Shown: piece after piece, positions 25,740-33,433 of the stretch
How the letters are laid out: each line of letters begins with the position of its first letter
How positions within the stretch are numbered: the stretch's first letter is position 1
Assembly (NCBI RefSeq): GCF_030065545.1
Contig: NZ_JASJNC010000001.1
Location: forward strand, 434,001-498,000
Length of the DNA: 64,000 nucleotides
From: Marinicella marina
GTDB taxonomy: Bacteria > Pseudomonadota > Gammaproteobacteria > Xanthomonadales > Marinicellaceae
Direction of reading: 5' to 3'
Translations under genes and position numbers: made by a program
The notes under the pieces: generated by a model
The model's input: the letters and a program-made list of their open reading frames with translations, nothing else
Told to the model about the DNA's origin: nothing
Database searches by the model: none

Positions 25740-26396
25740 ATGTGCGGTGCTTATAACGTCATCAATAACCCATTCACTGATTCGATCACTGAAGCCTTGG
25801 GTGTTTCCTCAGTAGAAACCCGAGGCATCCGTGCGCCGGCATCGATGATTCAGATAGTCACCGAAGATGCCAATGACCGTTATTTAGAAGAGGCCAAATG
25901 GTGGTTGTTACTGGGTAAGGACGGTAAACCCAATTACCAATACGCCACTTTTAACAGCCGCTACGACAAGCTTTACTCATCACCCCTGACCAAAGGCTTG
26001 TTCCGAACTTCACGCTGCCTGATTCCTGCCTCCAGTTTCATTGAGGGCCAAGATAAAAAATACCACGAAATCACCACCGAACGCGGCGCATTGGCACTGG
26101 GCGGTATTTATAAACAGTACCAAGTGGATGGTGAAACCCTGACAACCGCTTCCATCATCACCTGCCCGGGTAACCCCAAATTAGAAAACATTCACCGCAA
26201 GTCGATACCCTTGATGATTGATGTGGATGATGAGTCCTTGGTCGATATGTGGTTGGATAACAGCATGACCAACAGCGAGGCTTTCAAGCCACTGCTGAAT
26301 GAAAAAATCACCCAAAACCTGATCGCGATACCTGTGCAAGGTGCGCGCGATTTAACGTCCAGAGATGAGGCCATTGAGATCACTGCCGATGAGTAA
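25740..26396 (+). CDS. yedK: SRAP domain abasic-site protein (YedK/HMCES family)
   Basis: The frame can be read from 25710, but the real start is the ATG at 25740, because Cys2 (MCGAYN) is the catalytic residue exposed after Met removal. The 218-residue product has the family features FNSRYDKL, RCLIPASSFIE, and ITCPGNP..IHRKSIPLMI (the active-site His). Members form a thiazolidine cross-link with abasic sites in single-stranded DNA. The start of umuD overlaps its end by 8 bp, which links it to the SOS-type genes. A TATAAT box overlaps the start region. Confidence 0.93.
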   Translation: MCGAYNVINNPFTDSITEALGVSSVETRGIRAPASMIQIVTEDANDRYLEEAKWWLLLGKDGKPNYQYATFNSRYDKLYSSPLTKGLFRTSRCLIPASSFIEGQDKKYHEITTERGALALGGIYKQYQVDGETLTTASIITCPGNPKLENIHRKSIPLMIDVDDESLVDMWLDNSMTNSEAFKPLLNEKITQNLIAIPVQGARDLTSRDEAIEITADE

Positions 26397-26808
26397 AGTT
26401 ACCCTGATTAAACCCAAAACATCCCGTGTTGATTTACCTTTTTACGAATCCAAAGTACCCGCTGGTTTCCCCTCGCCAGCCACTGAATACCTGGGCGACA
26501 CCTTGGACTTGAACGATTATTTGATCAACAACAAAACCGCCACCTTCTTCGCCAAAGTCGAAGGTGATTCGATGATGGGTGCGGGTATTCTTGAAGGTGA
26601 CTTACTGGTTATCGACCGCTCCAAACCACCCAAACACAACAGCATTGTGGTCGCCGTGGTCGACAATGAATTCACCGTCAAACGCCTGTGCACCGAAGAC
26701 GGCATTGAATTGCGCCCCGAAAACCCCGCCTACCAACCGATCAAACTCACCGGCGAACTAGAAATGCAAATCTGGGGCGTGGTGACGAGTATCGTTAGGA
26801 AGTTGTGA
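26389..26808 (+). CDS. umuD: UmuD-like S24 peptidase
   Basis: From the ATG at 26389 the product is 139 residues, the size of UmuD. The self-cleavage site fits Ala-Gly in VPAGFPSPA (about residues 23-24). The catalytic Ser is in VEGDSMMGAGI and the Lys in FTVKRL. After RecA-stimulated self-cleavage UmuD' works with UmuC as DNA polymerase V. It is translationally coupled to the SRAP gene. Its normal partner umuC is found only at 34866, beyond 8 kb of repeats and small genes. No clear LexA box was found before the operon. Confidence 0.92.
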   Translation: MSKVTLIKPKTSRVDLPFYESKVPAGFPSPATEYLGDTLDLNDYLINNKTATFFAKVEGDSMMGAGILEGDLLVIDRSKPPKHNSIVVAVVDNEFTVKRLCTEDGIELRPENPAYQPIKLTGELEMQIWGVVTSIVRKL

Positions 26809-26827
26809 GGGAGTTTAAAAAATAGCC

Positions 26828-26849
26828 GTAGGATGGGCTCCGCCCATCA
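26828..26849 (+). repeat. REP palindrome copy a
   Basis: GTAG followed by the palindrome GATGGGC-TCC-GCCCATC. It forms an inverted pair with copy b, 150 bp overall, just after umuD. Confidence 0.9.
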
Positions 26850-26955
26850 AAACTCGGTCTAACAACGGCAAAGTGTTGAAAATTTGGTGCTTTCCCTACT
26901 TTAAAAAAAAGACAACTCTAAATTAAGCTTGAAACAATGATGTAAAATTTCATAA

Positions 26956-26977
26956 TGATGGGCAGAGCCCATCCTAC
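26956..26977 (-). repeat. REP palindrome copy b
   Basis: Reverse-oriented copy with TCT loop. It provides a false upstream ATG (MMGRAHPT) for the ankyrin gene. Confidence 0.9.
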
Positions 26978-27002
26978 AGTTCTACAGTTCTTAGACATAA
27001 AC

Positions 27003-27704
27003 ATGAAAACAGCCAACCCATACTCAAAATCAAATGGACCAATTATTCAAAGAAGAAAACCGTTTCAAGACATCAGACTCCTTAAAGCTGCTCGTGATGG
27101 TACAGTTGAAAACGTTCTGGGGCTGATCAATCGTGGATGCGATGTTGAAGAACATGACAAGAATAATTTGACGCCGCTGCTTATTGCCTGTGCTTACGGT
27201 AACCTCCAAGCCGTTAAAGCATTGATAGAGTCTGGTGCAAATATTGCGCATAAAGATAAAAAGGGCTTTGACGCTTGGTCTATCACTACTTCGTATGGAG
27301 ATTTTAAAGGAATTGTTGTAAGCCCCTATACTGAAATAATGCCTTTGATTAATAAGCAGAAGTCAGATGAATATTTTAAACAGTTGTTAGATGCAGCCAA
27401 ATACGATGAATCTGTCCGAGTTGCAAGGTATTGGAAAAGTATAGAAACAGCTTTACGATTAGCAGGTAAGTTCCTAACAAAACCTCACATGTTCAAACTC
27501 GAAGAAAGGGCGTTGGAAGAATATAAAAACTTCGAGGATAAAGCATTCTTCGAACGTTCAATCAATGAACTAGCTGAGATTGCAAAAGATCATGGAAGTA
27601 AGAAAGGTCTATGGAGAAGACTGAGCAAAATTGCAAAACAAATGGGCTTGTCAAATAAGGCCGAAGAGTATGAAGCTATATTTCATAGCACACTGCAAAA
27701 GTAA
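27003..27704 (+). CDS. Ankyrin-repeat protein
   Basis: The 233-residue product (start at 27003; the longer frame from 26955 is only REP sequence) has two to three ankyrin repeats at about 20-100, with the typical NLTPLLIACAYGNLQAVKALIESGANI and a second DKKGFDAWSITTSYGDF. The C-terminal ~130 residues are helical, charged and unassigned (RWSINELAEIAKDHGSK-like stretch near the end). No signal peptide is present, so it should be cytosolic. It lies between two REP elements. The partner protein and role are unknown. Confidence 0.7.
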   Translation: MKTANPYSKSNGPIIQRRKPFQDIRLLKAARDGTVENVLGLINRGCDVEEHDKNNLTPLLIACAYGNLQAVKALIESGANIAHKDKKGFDAWSITTSYGDFKGIVVSPYTEIMPLINKQKSDEYFKQLLDAAKYDESVRVARYWKSIETALRLAGKFLTKPHMFKLEERALEEYKNFEDKAFFERSINELAEIAKDHGSKKGLWRRLSKIAKQMGLSNKAEEYEAIFHSTLQK

Positions 27705-27713
27705 GGTAGCACC

Positions 27714-27735
27714 GTAGGATGGGCTCTGCCCATCA
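27714..27735 (+). repeat. REP palindrome copy c (left side of RAYT)
   Basis: GATGGGC-TCT-GCCCATC preceded by GTAG, 5 bp from the end of the transposase gene. It forms an inverted pair with copy d. Confidence 0.92.
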
Positions 27736-27740
27736 AAACA

Positions 27741-28277
27741 TTAATGGTAATCCTTCAGCTCAGTAAAATCACACCAATTGGAATCATAAAACCCCTTCTC
27801 AACAAAACGCTTGAATGACGAATACTGCCATTCAGCGGGTTTTTCAACCAACCCGTGTTTGACAGGGTTGTAGTGAATATAGTCGGTTAAATGGTTTAAA
27901 TCTGATTCATTGCGAATGGTATGTTCATAAAACCTCCTTTGCCATACCCCACTTTCCCTTTTCTTTGTTTTGCTTTTTGATACTTCGTTAGAGAGCTCCG
28001 ATCTTATTTTTTTTGGTAAACTTTTTGTGAAGTTGATTTTTATCAATGAAACTATTTTTGGATAATCAGATACACAACGGGGCCTAATAATCATGTGAAA
28101 GTGATCCGGCATGATAACAATCGCATGAACCTCAAACTGAATTTGAGATTGAACTGTTTTAAAAGCTAATTTGAGATCGGTTACATGCTCTGTTAAGAGT
28201 TTACGGTGTCGGTTGTTGATAGCCACAGTGATAAAAACACAGCTGTTTTCAACGAAAACCCTTCTAAAATTGGGCAT
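27741..28277 (-). CDS. REP-associated tyrosine transposase (RAYT, Y1 family)
   Basis: The 178-residue protein (ATG at 28277; a TTG two codons upstream is less likely) is an IS200-like Y1 transposase. It has the HUH motif in IMPDHFHMIIRP, GVWQRRFYEHTIRNESDL, and the catalytic-tyrosine region YIHYNPVKHGLVEKPAEWQYSSF typical of RAYTs. RAYTs nick and move REP palindromes. This gene is immediately enclosed by an inverted pair of REPs (27714 and 28317), and ten more copies are nearby. The frame is intact, so it may be active. Confidence 0.92.
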   Translation of the reverse strand: MPNFRRVFVENSCVFITVAINNRHRKLLTEHVTDLKLAFKTVQSQIQFEVHAIVIMPDHFHMIIRPRCVSDYPKIVSLIKINFTKSLPKKIRSELSNEVSKSKTKKRESGVWQRRFYEHTIRNESDLNHLTDYIHYNPVKHGLVEKPAEWQYSSFKRFVEKGFYDSNWCDFTELKDYH

Positions 28278-28316
28278 ATGCAAATTCTAACATAACACTG
28301 TTATTAGACAGATTTT

Positions 28317-28338
28317 TGATGGGCGGAGCCCATCCTAC
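28317..28338 (-). repeat. REP palindrome copy d (right side of RAYT)
   Basis: Reverse copy with loop GGA on the plus strand, 39 bp upstream of the RAYT start codon. Confidence 0.92.
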
Positions 28339-28452
28339 GTATCTCCTGCTGTCTTAAGCATGGTAGATATCCTGTGATTACTGGAAAAACACCCACCTGG
28401 GTTCCTGCGCTCGCCTTCGGGCTCGGCTGGAACGACGGTTTTGGGGAGTATT

Positions 28453-28474
28453 GTAGGATGGGCTCCGCCCATCA
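28453..28474 (+). repeat. REP palindrome copy e
   Basis: Forward copy, 20 bp after the stop codon of the TetM-like GTPase gene. Confidence 0.9.
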
Positions 28475-28494
28475 CAAACAGAGCTTGATACAAC

Positions 28495-30465
28495 TCACAG
28501 CGCCCCGCGCGCTTGCAGAATCCATTTGTCTCGATCTAGGGAACTGACGCCGCGGTACTCGCGGGTTTGGCCTTGGGCCAGTTCGCACGGTTGGTAGTTC
28601 AGTAAGCGGCTGGAGAACTTGGCTTTGCCGCCACTTTTTGAGGCCAGTTGTACCGGGTAATCAATCGATGTGGCCGCAGGGATTTGGGCGTTTAATGTGA
28701 AACGTTCGCCGACAATATCCGGGCTCTCAGAGACGCCACGCATTTTAGTGATGTCGCTGCTGATGGTACCGAGTAGGTCTAAGGGCGCGGTGATTTTTAC
28801 TGCCAATATCGGTTCCAGTAATTGGGTGCCAGATAACACCAAGCCATTCATGATGGCCATCGGTGTGGCAATGGCGAAATCCCCTGAGCGGCTGTGGACG
28901 TTGTGGTCTTCACCCGCGACTAAAGTGATTTCTACATCGGTCACTTGCCAGCCCTTGGTGCCCTGTTTCAGCGCTTGGGGCAGGGTTGCTTCGATTTCTT
29001 TTTGGTATTTTGCGGCCACGTCATTGTGCGATACTTTGGACTCAAAAGTCACACCGCTACCAAGTTCACCTGGCTTTAATTTAACTTCCATGATCGCCCA
29101 GCAGGGTTTCGGCATCCAGTACCGCTCATAGCCCAAAGCCGTCTTGATTGGGGTTTCTTGGTAAATGATGGTTGGTTCTTCGAACGTTGCGTTTAAGCCA
29201 TAACGATCAAGTAACTGCGCCGCCAAGATTTCAATTTGAATTTTACCGGCTATTTTGATGTGTAATTCCCGGATGTCGGCCAGCCACTCTAAATCCAACA
29301 TCGGATCTTCAGCCGAGAGCTGCTGTAAGGCCTGCGCCAATTGGGGAAATTCAGCCGCCTTATCCGCTTTCACTTGCACCGTTAACAAGGGCGCTGAAAA
29401 ACGCGCCACCCTCGGCACCAAAGCAGCGTCACCAAACACATCACCCACTTGCGCATCCGCAAGGCCACTGACCACACCGATGTCACCCGAAGGAACCACA
29501 TCAACGGCCACGTACTTGCCTTGGTGTACTTGTTTGATTTGGCTGATTTTTTGTTCAATTTTTACCCCATGACGCTCAGTGATGACCACTTCCCTGGGCA
29601 GGATTTGGCCGGAAAACACCCGGATATAAGCCATGCGACCTAAGGTCTTATCGTGTTCAATTTTAAACACCACCGCTGACAGTTCACTGCTTGAATCAGC
29701 GTTTTCATGTTCAGCTTCAGCCGGTAAATAACGCACAATGGCATCCATCAATGCCTCAATACCCAAACCCAATTTACCCACCCCACACAAAACAGGCACC
29801 AAGTCACCGCTCACAGTCGCTGATTTTAAGGCCGCATCCAATGCCTTGAAACCAATGGCTTCGCCTTCTAAAAAGCGCTCCAATAAGCCCTCATCAAGCT
29901 CAACCACTTGTTCAATTTGTTGCTCTGAGACAGCGTGTTCAGACCAAGCTCTGTGCAAAGACACATGTGCTTCACCGGCATTATCAGCGGATTGCAAAAC
30001 AAAACACCGCACAGCGAATTCCTTTTCCAATTCCTCAATCACCGCAGCCACATCAGCACCCATGCGATCCACTTTATTGATGAACACCAAGGTCGGAATC
30101 TGCATGTCTCTCAGCGCATGGAAGACGGTCAGGGTTTGTGCTTGTACCCCTTCCACCGCACTTAAAACCAAAACAGCCGCATCCAAAGTCAACAAAGAAC
30201 GCTCCACCTCCGAACTGAAATCCACATGGCCCGGGGTATCAATGATGTTAACTTGCTGCCCTTTCCAAGTGAAACTGGCCGTGGCCAAACGCACCGAAAT
30301 ACCCCGCTCACGCTCCACCGCCAAGTGATCGGTGGCAGAAGTGCCCTGATCAACACTGCCCGCCTGGCGCAAAGCCCCCGCCGCAAACAGCATCTGTTCA
30401 GTCACAGTGGTTTTCCCCGCATCCACATGCGCCAATACACCAATATTCAAAATGGACTTCGTCAT
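28495..30465 (-). CDS. TetM/EF-G-like translational GTPase
   Basis: The 656-residue protein has the TetM/TetO domain order: a G domain with AHVDAGKT (G1), ERERGISVR (G2 region), DTPGHVDF (G3) and NKVDRMG (G4), then EF-G-like domains II-V. Its length is close to Tet(M) (639). Known ribosomal protection proteins expel tetracycline from the 30S subunit. Chromosomal homologues often have other or unknown ribosomal roles, so resistance is not claimed. It lies inside the REP-rich island but its base use looks like the core genes. A second REP lies just upstream of its start. Confidence 0.8.
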   Translation of the reverse strand: MTKSILNIGVLAHVDAGKTTVTEQMLFAAGALRQAGSVDQGTSATDHLAVERERGISVRLATASFTWKGQQVNIIDTPGHVDFSSEVERSLLTLDAAVLVLSAVEGVQAQTLTVFHALRDMQIPTLVFINKVDRMGADVAAVIEELEKEFAVRCFVLQSADNAGEAHVSLHRAWSEHAVSEQQIEQVVELDEGLLERFLEGEAIGFKALDAALKSATVSGDLVPVLCGVGKLGLGIEALMDAIVRYLPAEAEHENADSSSELSAVVFKIEHDKTLGRMAYIRVFSGQILPREVVITERHGVKIEQKISQIKQVHQGKYVAVDVVPSGDIGVVSGLADAQVGDVFGDAALVPRVARFSAPLLTVQVKADKAAEFPQLAQALQQLSAEDPMLDLEWLADIRELHIKIAGKIQIEILAAQLLDRYGLNATFEEPTIIYQETPIKTALGYERYWMPKPCWAIMEVKLKPGELGSGVTFESKVSHNDVAAKYQKEIEATLPQALKQGTKGWQVTDVEITLVAGEDHNVHSRSGDFAIATPMAIMNGLVLSGTQLLEPILAVKITAPLDLLGTISSDITKMRGVSESPDIVGERFTLNAQIPAATSIDYPVQLASKSGGKAKFSSRLLNYQPCELAQGQTREYRGVSSLDRDKWILQARGAL

Positions 30466-30520
30466 GCCCGAACTATAACACTTCTGCTGATGTCAGTACC
30501 ACACTGCCGGATGAACCACT

Positions 30521-30542
30521 GTAGGATGGGCTCCGCTCATCA
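30521..30542 (+). repeat. REP palindrome copy f
   Basis: Forward copy with one mismatch in the right arm (GCTCATC), upstream of the TetM-like gene. Confidence 0.85.
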
Positions 30543-30616
30543 GAAATTAAAGAACTGTCTTTGTGATATGGCTACATCACTGCGTAACTCACAATGACTT
30601 GTGTTAATATTTGTTC

Positions 30617-30683
30617 TTTTAAGCGCATTAAAATACGCAAATATGACGTTATATGGCACCAATGCATATATGATAAATTGTTA
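30617..30683 (+). repeat. attC-like repeat copy 1
   Basis: This shares with copies 2 and 3 the block GCAAATATGACGTTATATGG, an outer GCATT/AATGC inverted repeat and an AAATTGTTA end. GTTA lies 11 nt before the start codon of the next small gene, where an integron core site would be. Confidence 0.5.
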
Positions 30684-30694
30684 TAAATCAGAGC

Positions 30695-30943
30695 ATGAAA
30701 CTTTTTAGGCGCAAACCTGTTGAGTACTGGATTAAGCATCAGCAGAAGCTTAAAAGAGATATACAACTTAAGTCACGGATTGCTTTGTTTCTTATCATTC
30801 TCTATATGCTTTTAGGAGCTTATAATTTTTTACTGCTGGTTATAGTAATTTCTATAACGGGATATATCTTCTTAGATCTATTAGTTGATATTTTGTCTAT
30901 GAAAGAGGTAAAAACTAGATTGAGGTCAACAAATGATACGTAA
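30695..30943 (+). CDS. Small two-helix membrane protein, unknown
   Basis: The 82-residue product is basic at the N-terminus (MKLFRRKPVEYWIKHQQKLKR), then has one or two closely spaced hydrophobic helices (about 30-66: LFLIILYMLLGAY and FLLLVIVISITGYIFLDLLV). It is not recognised. It starts right after attC-like copy 1, and its stop codon is followed by CAAGC, so the TAACAA attC start motif is present at its end. An inverted REP pair follows. Confidence 0.5.
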   Translation: MKLFRRKPVEYWIKHQQKLKRDIQLKSRIALFLIILYMLLGAYNFLLLVIVISITGYIFLDLLVDILSMKEVKTRLRSTNDT

Positions 30944-30957
30944 CAAGCAAAAGTTCT

Positions 30958-30979
30958 GTAGGATGGGCTCCGCCCATCA
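30958..30979 (+). repeat. REP palindrome copy g
   Basis: Forward copy. It forms a 138-bp inverted REP pair (REPIN-like) with copy h. Confidence 0.9.
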
Positions 30980-31073
30980 AAAATCAGCGAAAATACTATA
31001 ATTGACGTGAGCATTCCATTGTTGAATGTTTATTGAGTAGTAACATCCAAGAAGCTGTATTATTATTGTGTTG

Positions 31074-31095
31074 TGATGGGCAGAGCCCATCCTAC
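31074..31095 (-). repeat. REP palindrome copy h
   Basis: Reverse copy, second half of the pair with copy g, directly before attC-like copy 2. Confidence 0.9.
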
Positions 31096-31113
31096 GAGTC
31101 TAAAATTTTAGGT

Positions 31114-31178
31114 TTTTAAGTGCATTAAATACCCAAATATGACGTTATATGGCATCAATGCACACATGTTAAATTATT
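31114..31178 (+). repeat. attC-like repeat copy 2
   Basis: Close to copy 1 (about 85% by eye). Perfect TGCATT/AATGCA outer arms enclose the ATATGACGTTATAT near-palindrome. The end is decayed (ATTATTA in place of TTGTTA). Confidence 0.5.
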
Positions 31179-31203
31179 AAAAAGCAATAAGCAGATTGAA
31201 TGT

Positions 31204-31695
31204 ATGAATAGATTGTTTTTCTTGTTTTTTTGCTCAGTCGTTTCATCGGTTTTAGCCCAAGAAATATATTACGACGGCTTATCTGGTGCATCAGCTAAAG
31301 CGCAATGGCGCGTTGGTTTTGACTGCGAAGTTCATGATTTTAAATTCACCGAACTTTCGCATCACGCCGGAGTTAAGGAAGCAGCCACGAAGGCATTCAG
31401 CCGCATGACGAAGCCCACTGTTACCGAGCCGAGCATGGATATCAAAACGGAATTTGACGAAAACATGAAACTTACCCTCGTCAAACCTGAGTTATGGCAG
31501 AAAAAGATAATTCCCGTTCCTGGTTCAGGTGTGGATGAGTATAGCTATTTAACGTGTTTCATCTACAAAGATAAGGCTCCAAGATGGGAGCTGTTGACAG
31601 TTTTTAATGAAGGGCGGGAAAGTCGTAAAAAACTGTTAACCAAAAAAGACATTGATGGACTTGGGCTTTACCATGCAACATTCGAGGTAGAGTGA
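31204..31695 (+). CDS. Secreted protein of unknown function
   Basis: The 163-residue product has a signal peptide (MNRLFFLFFCSVVSSVLAQ) and a soluble mature part with two cysteines (FDCEVHDF and LTCFIYKD) that could form a disulfide. The family is not recognised. It is the second gene of the cassette-like row, after attC-like copy 2, and is followed 8 bp after its stop codon by a MITE-like element. Periplasmic location is inferred from the signal peptide. Confidence 0.55.
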   Translation: MNRLFFLFFCSVVSSVLAQEIYYDGLSGASAKAQWRVGFDCEVHDFKFTELSHHAGVKEAATKAFSRMTKPTVTEPSMDIKTEFDENMKLTLVKPELWQKKIIPVPGSGVDEYSYLTCFIYKDKAPRWELLTVFNEGRESRKKLLTKKDIDGLGLYHATFEVE

Positions 31696-31703
31696 TTTTT
31701 GAT

Positions 31704-31892
31704 CTCGCTCCCAAGCTCCAGCTGCCTTAAGGACCCAACTGTTGGTGGTCATGCACAGGGATTTGTTTTCGCAGGGGTGATTTGTAGAAAACCAATTTAA
31801 AAAATGTTGATTCAGCCTTTTATCATTGCTAAATTATTTACAGTGTTATTTAAGAGCCCTATGAATTCCCAAGCCGGAGCTTGGGAACTAGG
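31704..31892. mobile_element. MITE-like element, copy 1
   Basis: A 189-bp element with terminal inverted repeats of about 18 bp: it starts CTCGCTCCCAAGCTCC and ends GGAGCTTGGGAACTAGG. The interior is strongly similar to copy 2 at 34511 (for example GTTGGTGGTCATGCACAG, CTAAATTATTTAC, CCCTATGAATTCCCAAGC). It has no coding capacity. Confidence 0.8.
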
Positions 31893-31933
31893 AAAAGCCG
31901 CGTAGATACTCTGTTGCCCCTTAGCCCAAAGTT

Positions 31934-32212
31934 ATGTGTAAGCTAAAGAATATGGAATATCATTCGAATACAGATTTATTTGAAGCTATTGAAGAGCTAC
32001 AGAAGTCTCTGGCTTCGTCTGGAAACGAAGAGGCTAGTAATTTGATTGCGGAAGGTTTGTCAGGTTTAAATGGTCTCACTGATGGCTGGGCTGTGCTATT
32101 TGAATCATTAAGAACTATTAATAACAAATACGGCACCAGCTTTTCTAAGCAACAAAGCGCCGAACTAAACAACCTTCAAAGCACTGTTCATAAGGCGATG
32201 CATCGTGTGTAA
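31934..32212 (+). CDS. Small helical protein, unknown
   Basis: The product is 92 residues from the ATG at 31934, or 86 from a second ATG at 31952 (MEYHSNTDLF). It is soluble and mostly helical (EAIEELQKSLASSGNEEASNLIAEGLSGLNGL). No family is recognised. Its start lies in GTTATGTG, resembling an integron core site (GTTAnnn). Just after its stop codon comes ACACAAC, nearly the complement of that core, so it has the outline of a gene cassette. Confidence 0.5.
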   Translation: MCKLKNMEYHSNTDLFEAIEELQKSLASSGNEEASNLIAEGLSGLNGLTDGWAVLFESLRTINNKYGTSFSKQQSAELNNLQSTVHKAMHRV

Positions 32213-32215
32213 AAT

Positions 32216-32325
32216 ACACAACAATTGAATCAATGGGGTCAGAGAAATTGATTTAAAATTGAACGCACTTAAATACGCAAATATGACGATATACAGCGCA
32301 TATGCACATATGAAAATTGTTAGGC
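32216..32325 (+). repeat. attC-like site, 110 bp (copy 3)
   Basis: It starts ACACAACAATT and ends AATTGTTAGGC, so the outer 7 bp (AACAATT/AATTGTT) are inverted, and GTTAGGC fits the attC core GTTRRRY. The 3' part carries the AAATACGCAAATATGACG block of copies 1 and 2. Its size is like a long VCR-type site. Confidence 0.5.
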
Positions 32326-32329
32326 TAAT

Positions 32330-32731
32330 ATGAATCTTGAACAAATGTATGAAGTCTTGTTGACTTATATTTATTTTATGTTTCCATATCCAACAGGATA
32401 CTTTTTTTATGCAACGGAGATGGGATTTATTGAGTATGCAATAGCTTGGATGCTTGTCGGTCTGTCAATTGCTTACGGGTTACATCGCTGGGCACCGCGA
32501 TTGTTTTTTAAGTTGTGGATTGTGGTGTGGTTCATGCCAGGCACACTTATTTGTGGTAGTGCCACTCTTATTCCATGGATCACGTCATTATTTTGGTTAG
32601 GAAATGAAAGTTATTGCGTTACATTGTTGTCCACAATTACATGTTTGGCTCTCAACTTATTAGTTGTCTTTACTTTAGCGTCAGTTTTTAGGAAATTAAG
32701 ACAACCGACTTCTGATATTAAAGATGCCTAA
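32330..32731 (+). CDS. Small integral membrane protein, unknown
   Basis: The 133-residue protein has about four hydrophobic segments (roughly 9-30, 33-50, 58-82 and 95-118) and a short polar C-terminus. The family is not recognised. It starts 4 bp after a GTTAGGC core, and its stop codon lies inside GCCTAAC, the exact complement of that core. That is what the two ends of one integron cassette look like. Confidence 0.5.
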   Translation: MNLEQMYEVLLTYIYFMFPYPTGYFFYATEMGFIEYAIAWMLVGLSIAYGLHRWAPRLFFKLWIVVWFMPGTLICGSATLIPWITSLFWLGNESYCVTLLSTITCLALNLLVVFTLASVFRKLRQPTSDIKDA

Positions 32732-32779
32732 CAAAATAATGCATGTTACCAGCAAGTTGGTACCTGAGTTTAGGCGTTA
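32726..32779 (+). repeat. attC-like site, short (about 54-57 bp)
   Basis: GCCTAAC at 32726-32732 matches the RYYYAAC box. TTTAGGCGTTAT at the other end gives a GCCTAA/TTAGGC inverted pair, and TACCA/TGGTA forms an inner stem. The size equals a minimal 59-base element. The right core (GTTATTT) fits GTTRRRY poorly. Confidence 0.45.
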
Positions 32780-32801
32780 TTTAACGAAATAAAGGGTAGA
32801 C

Positions 32802-33293
32802 ATGAATAAAGGTAAACTGACTTTTTTCTGCGGAAAAATGGGTGCGGGGAAGTCAACTAAAGCCAGTGAAATGGCACAGGATGGCAACACAGTATTGATT
32901 TCAGAAGATGAATGGCTTGCGTCGCTGTACCCAAATAAAATCTCATCACTCAACGACTATATTGAATACTCAAATCTACTTAAACCACAGATTAAAAAAC
33001 TTGTACAATCTATTTTGTCTTCCGGAACTGATGTGGTCATGGACTTCCCAGCAAATACTCGCTCACAAAGAGATTGGTTTCGGAGTATTTTCTCGGAAAT
33101 CGGTGCCCCACATAATTTGATATACATTGATATACCCAATGAAGTCTGCCTAGAACAAATCGAGAAAAGGCGTACAGAACAGCCTGAAAGAGCAAATACT
33201 GATACGCCGGACATGTTTGAACAAGTTACAAAGTATTTTACGGCTCCAACATCAGAGGAAGGTTTCAATACAACCATAGTATCTTCGAGCTGA
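32802..33293 (+). CDS. P-loop kinase-like ATPase (AAA_33 / zeta-like)
   Basis: The 163-residue protein has a Walker A loop FFCGKMGAGKSTKASE at about 8-23, then SEDEWLA, DVVMDFPANTRSQRDWF, and IYIDIPNEVCLEQIEKRRTEQPER, which is the lid arginine region of small kinases such as shikimate, gluconate or zeta-type enzymes. The substrate is unknown, and no antitoxin-like partner gene is adjacent. It is the last gene of the cassette-like row with an attC-like site at its start. A TTTGAGG/CCTCAAA hairpin without a T tract follows the gene. Confidence 0.7.
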   Translation: MNKGKLTFFCGKMGAGKSTKASEMAQDGNTVLISEDEWLASLYPNKISSLNDYIEYSNLLKPQIKKLVQSILSSGTDVVMDFPANTRSQRDWFRSIFSEIGAPHNLIYIDIPNEVCLEQIEKRRTEQPERANTDTPDMFEQVTKYFTAPTSEEGFNTTIVSSS

Positions 33294-33395
33294 AAATAAA
33301 TAGATTGATTTATTCATCATTTGAGGAATGACTCACCTCAAAGCGCTATTCCAGTTATTGATATAGCGATGTAAAATATAATGCCTAAAATATTG

Positions 33396-33417
33396 TGATG
33401 GGCAGAGCCCATCCTAC
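33396..33417 (-). repeat. REP palindrome copy i
   Basis: Reverse copy. The ~46 bp before it (from 33350, with ATAGCGATGTAAAATATAAT) are repeated almost exactly before copy k (34043-34089). It creates a false MMGRAHPT start for the next gene. Confidence 0.9.
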
Positions 33418-33433
33418 TTGGCTGGGATATATC

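Noticed and set aside
25600-26389. LexA (SOS) box for the SRAP-umuD genes or umuC
   Set aside because: No CTG-N10-CAG type palindrome was found by eye before SRAP or before umuC (34786-34866). A matrix search could still find a lineage-specific box.
29738-30328. 196-codon plus-strand frame inside the TetM-like gene
   Set aside because: Antisense shadow of a well-supported coding frame with Ser/Thr-rich, domain-free sequence.
28495-30465. Confident call of a tetracycline-resistance gene
   Set aside because: Domain order alone does not separate resistance proteins from chromosomal homologues of other function.
30617-33293. Complete mobile integron
   Set aside because: No integrase gene or attI site is in the window, and several of the core sites are degenerate. 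Only an attC-like cluster is proposed.
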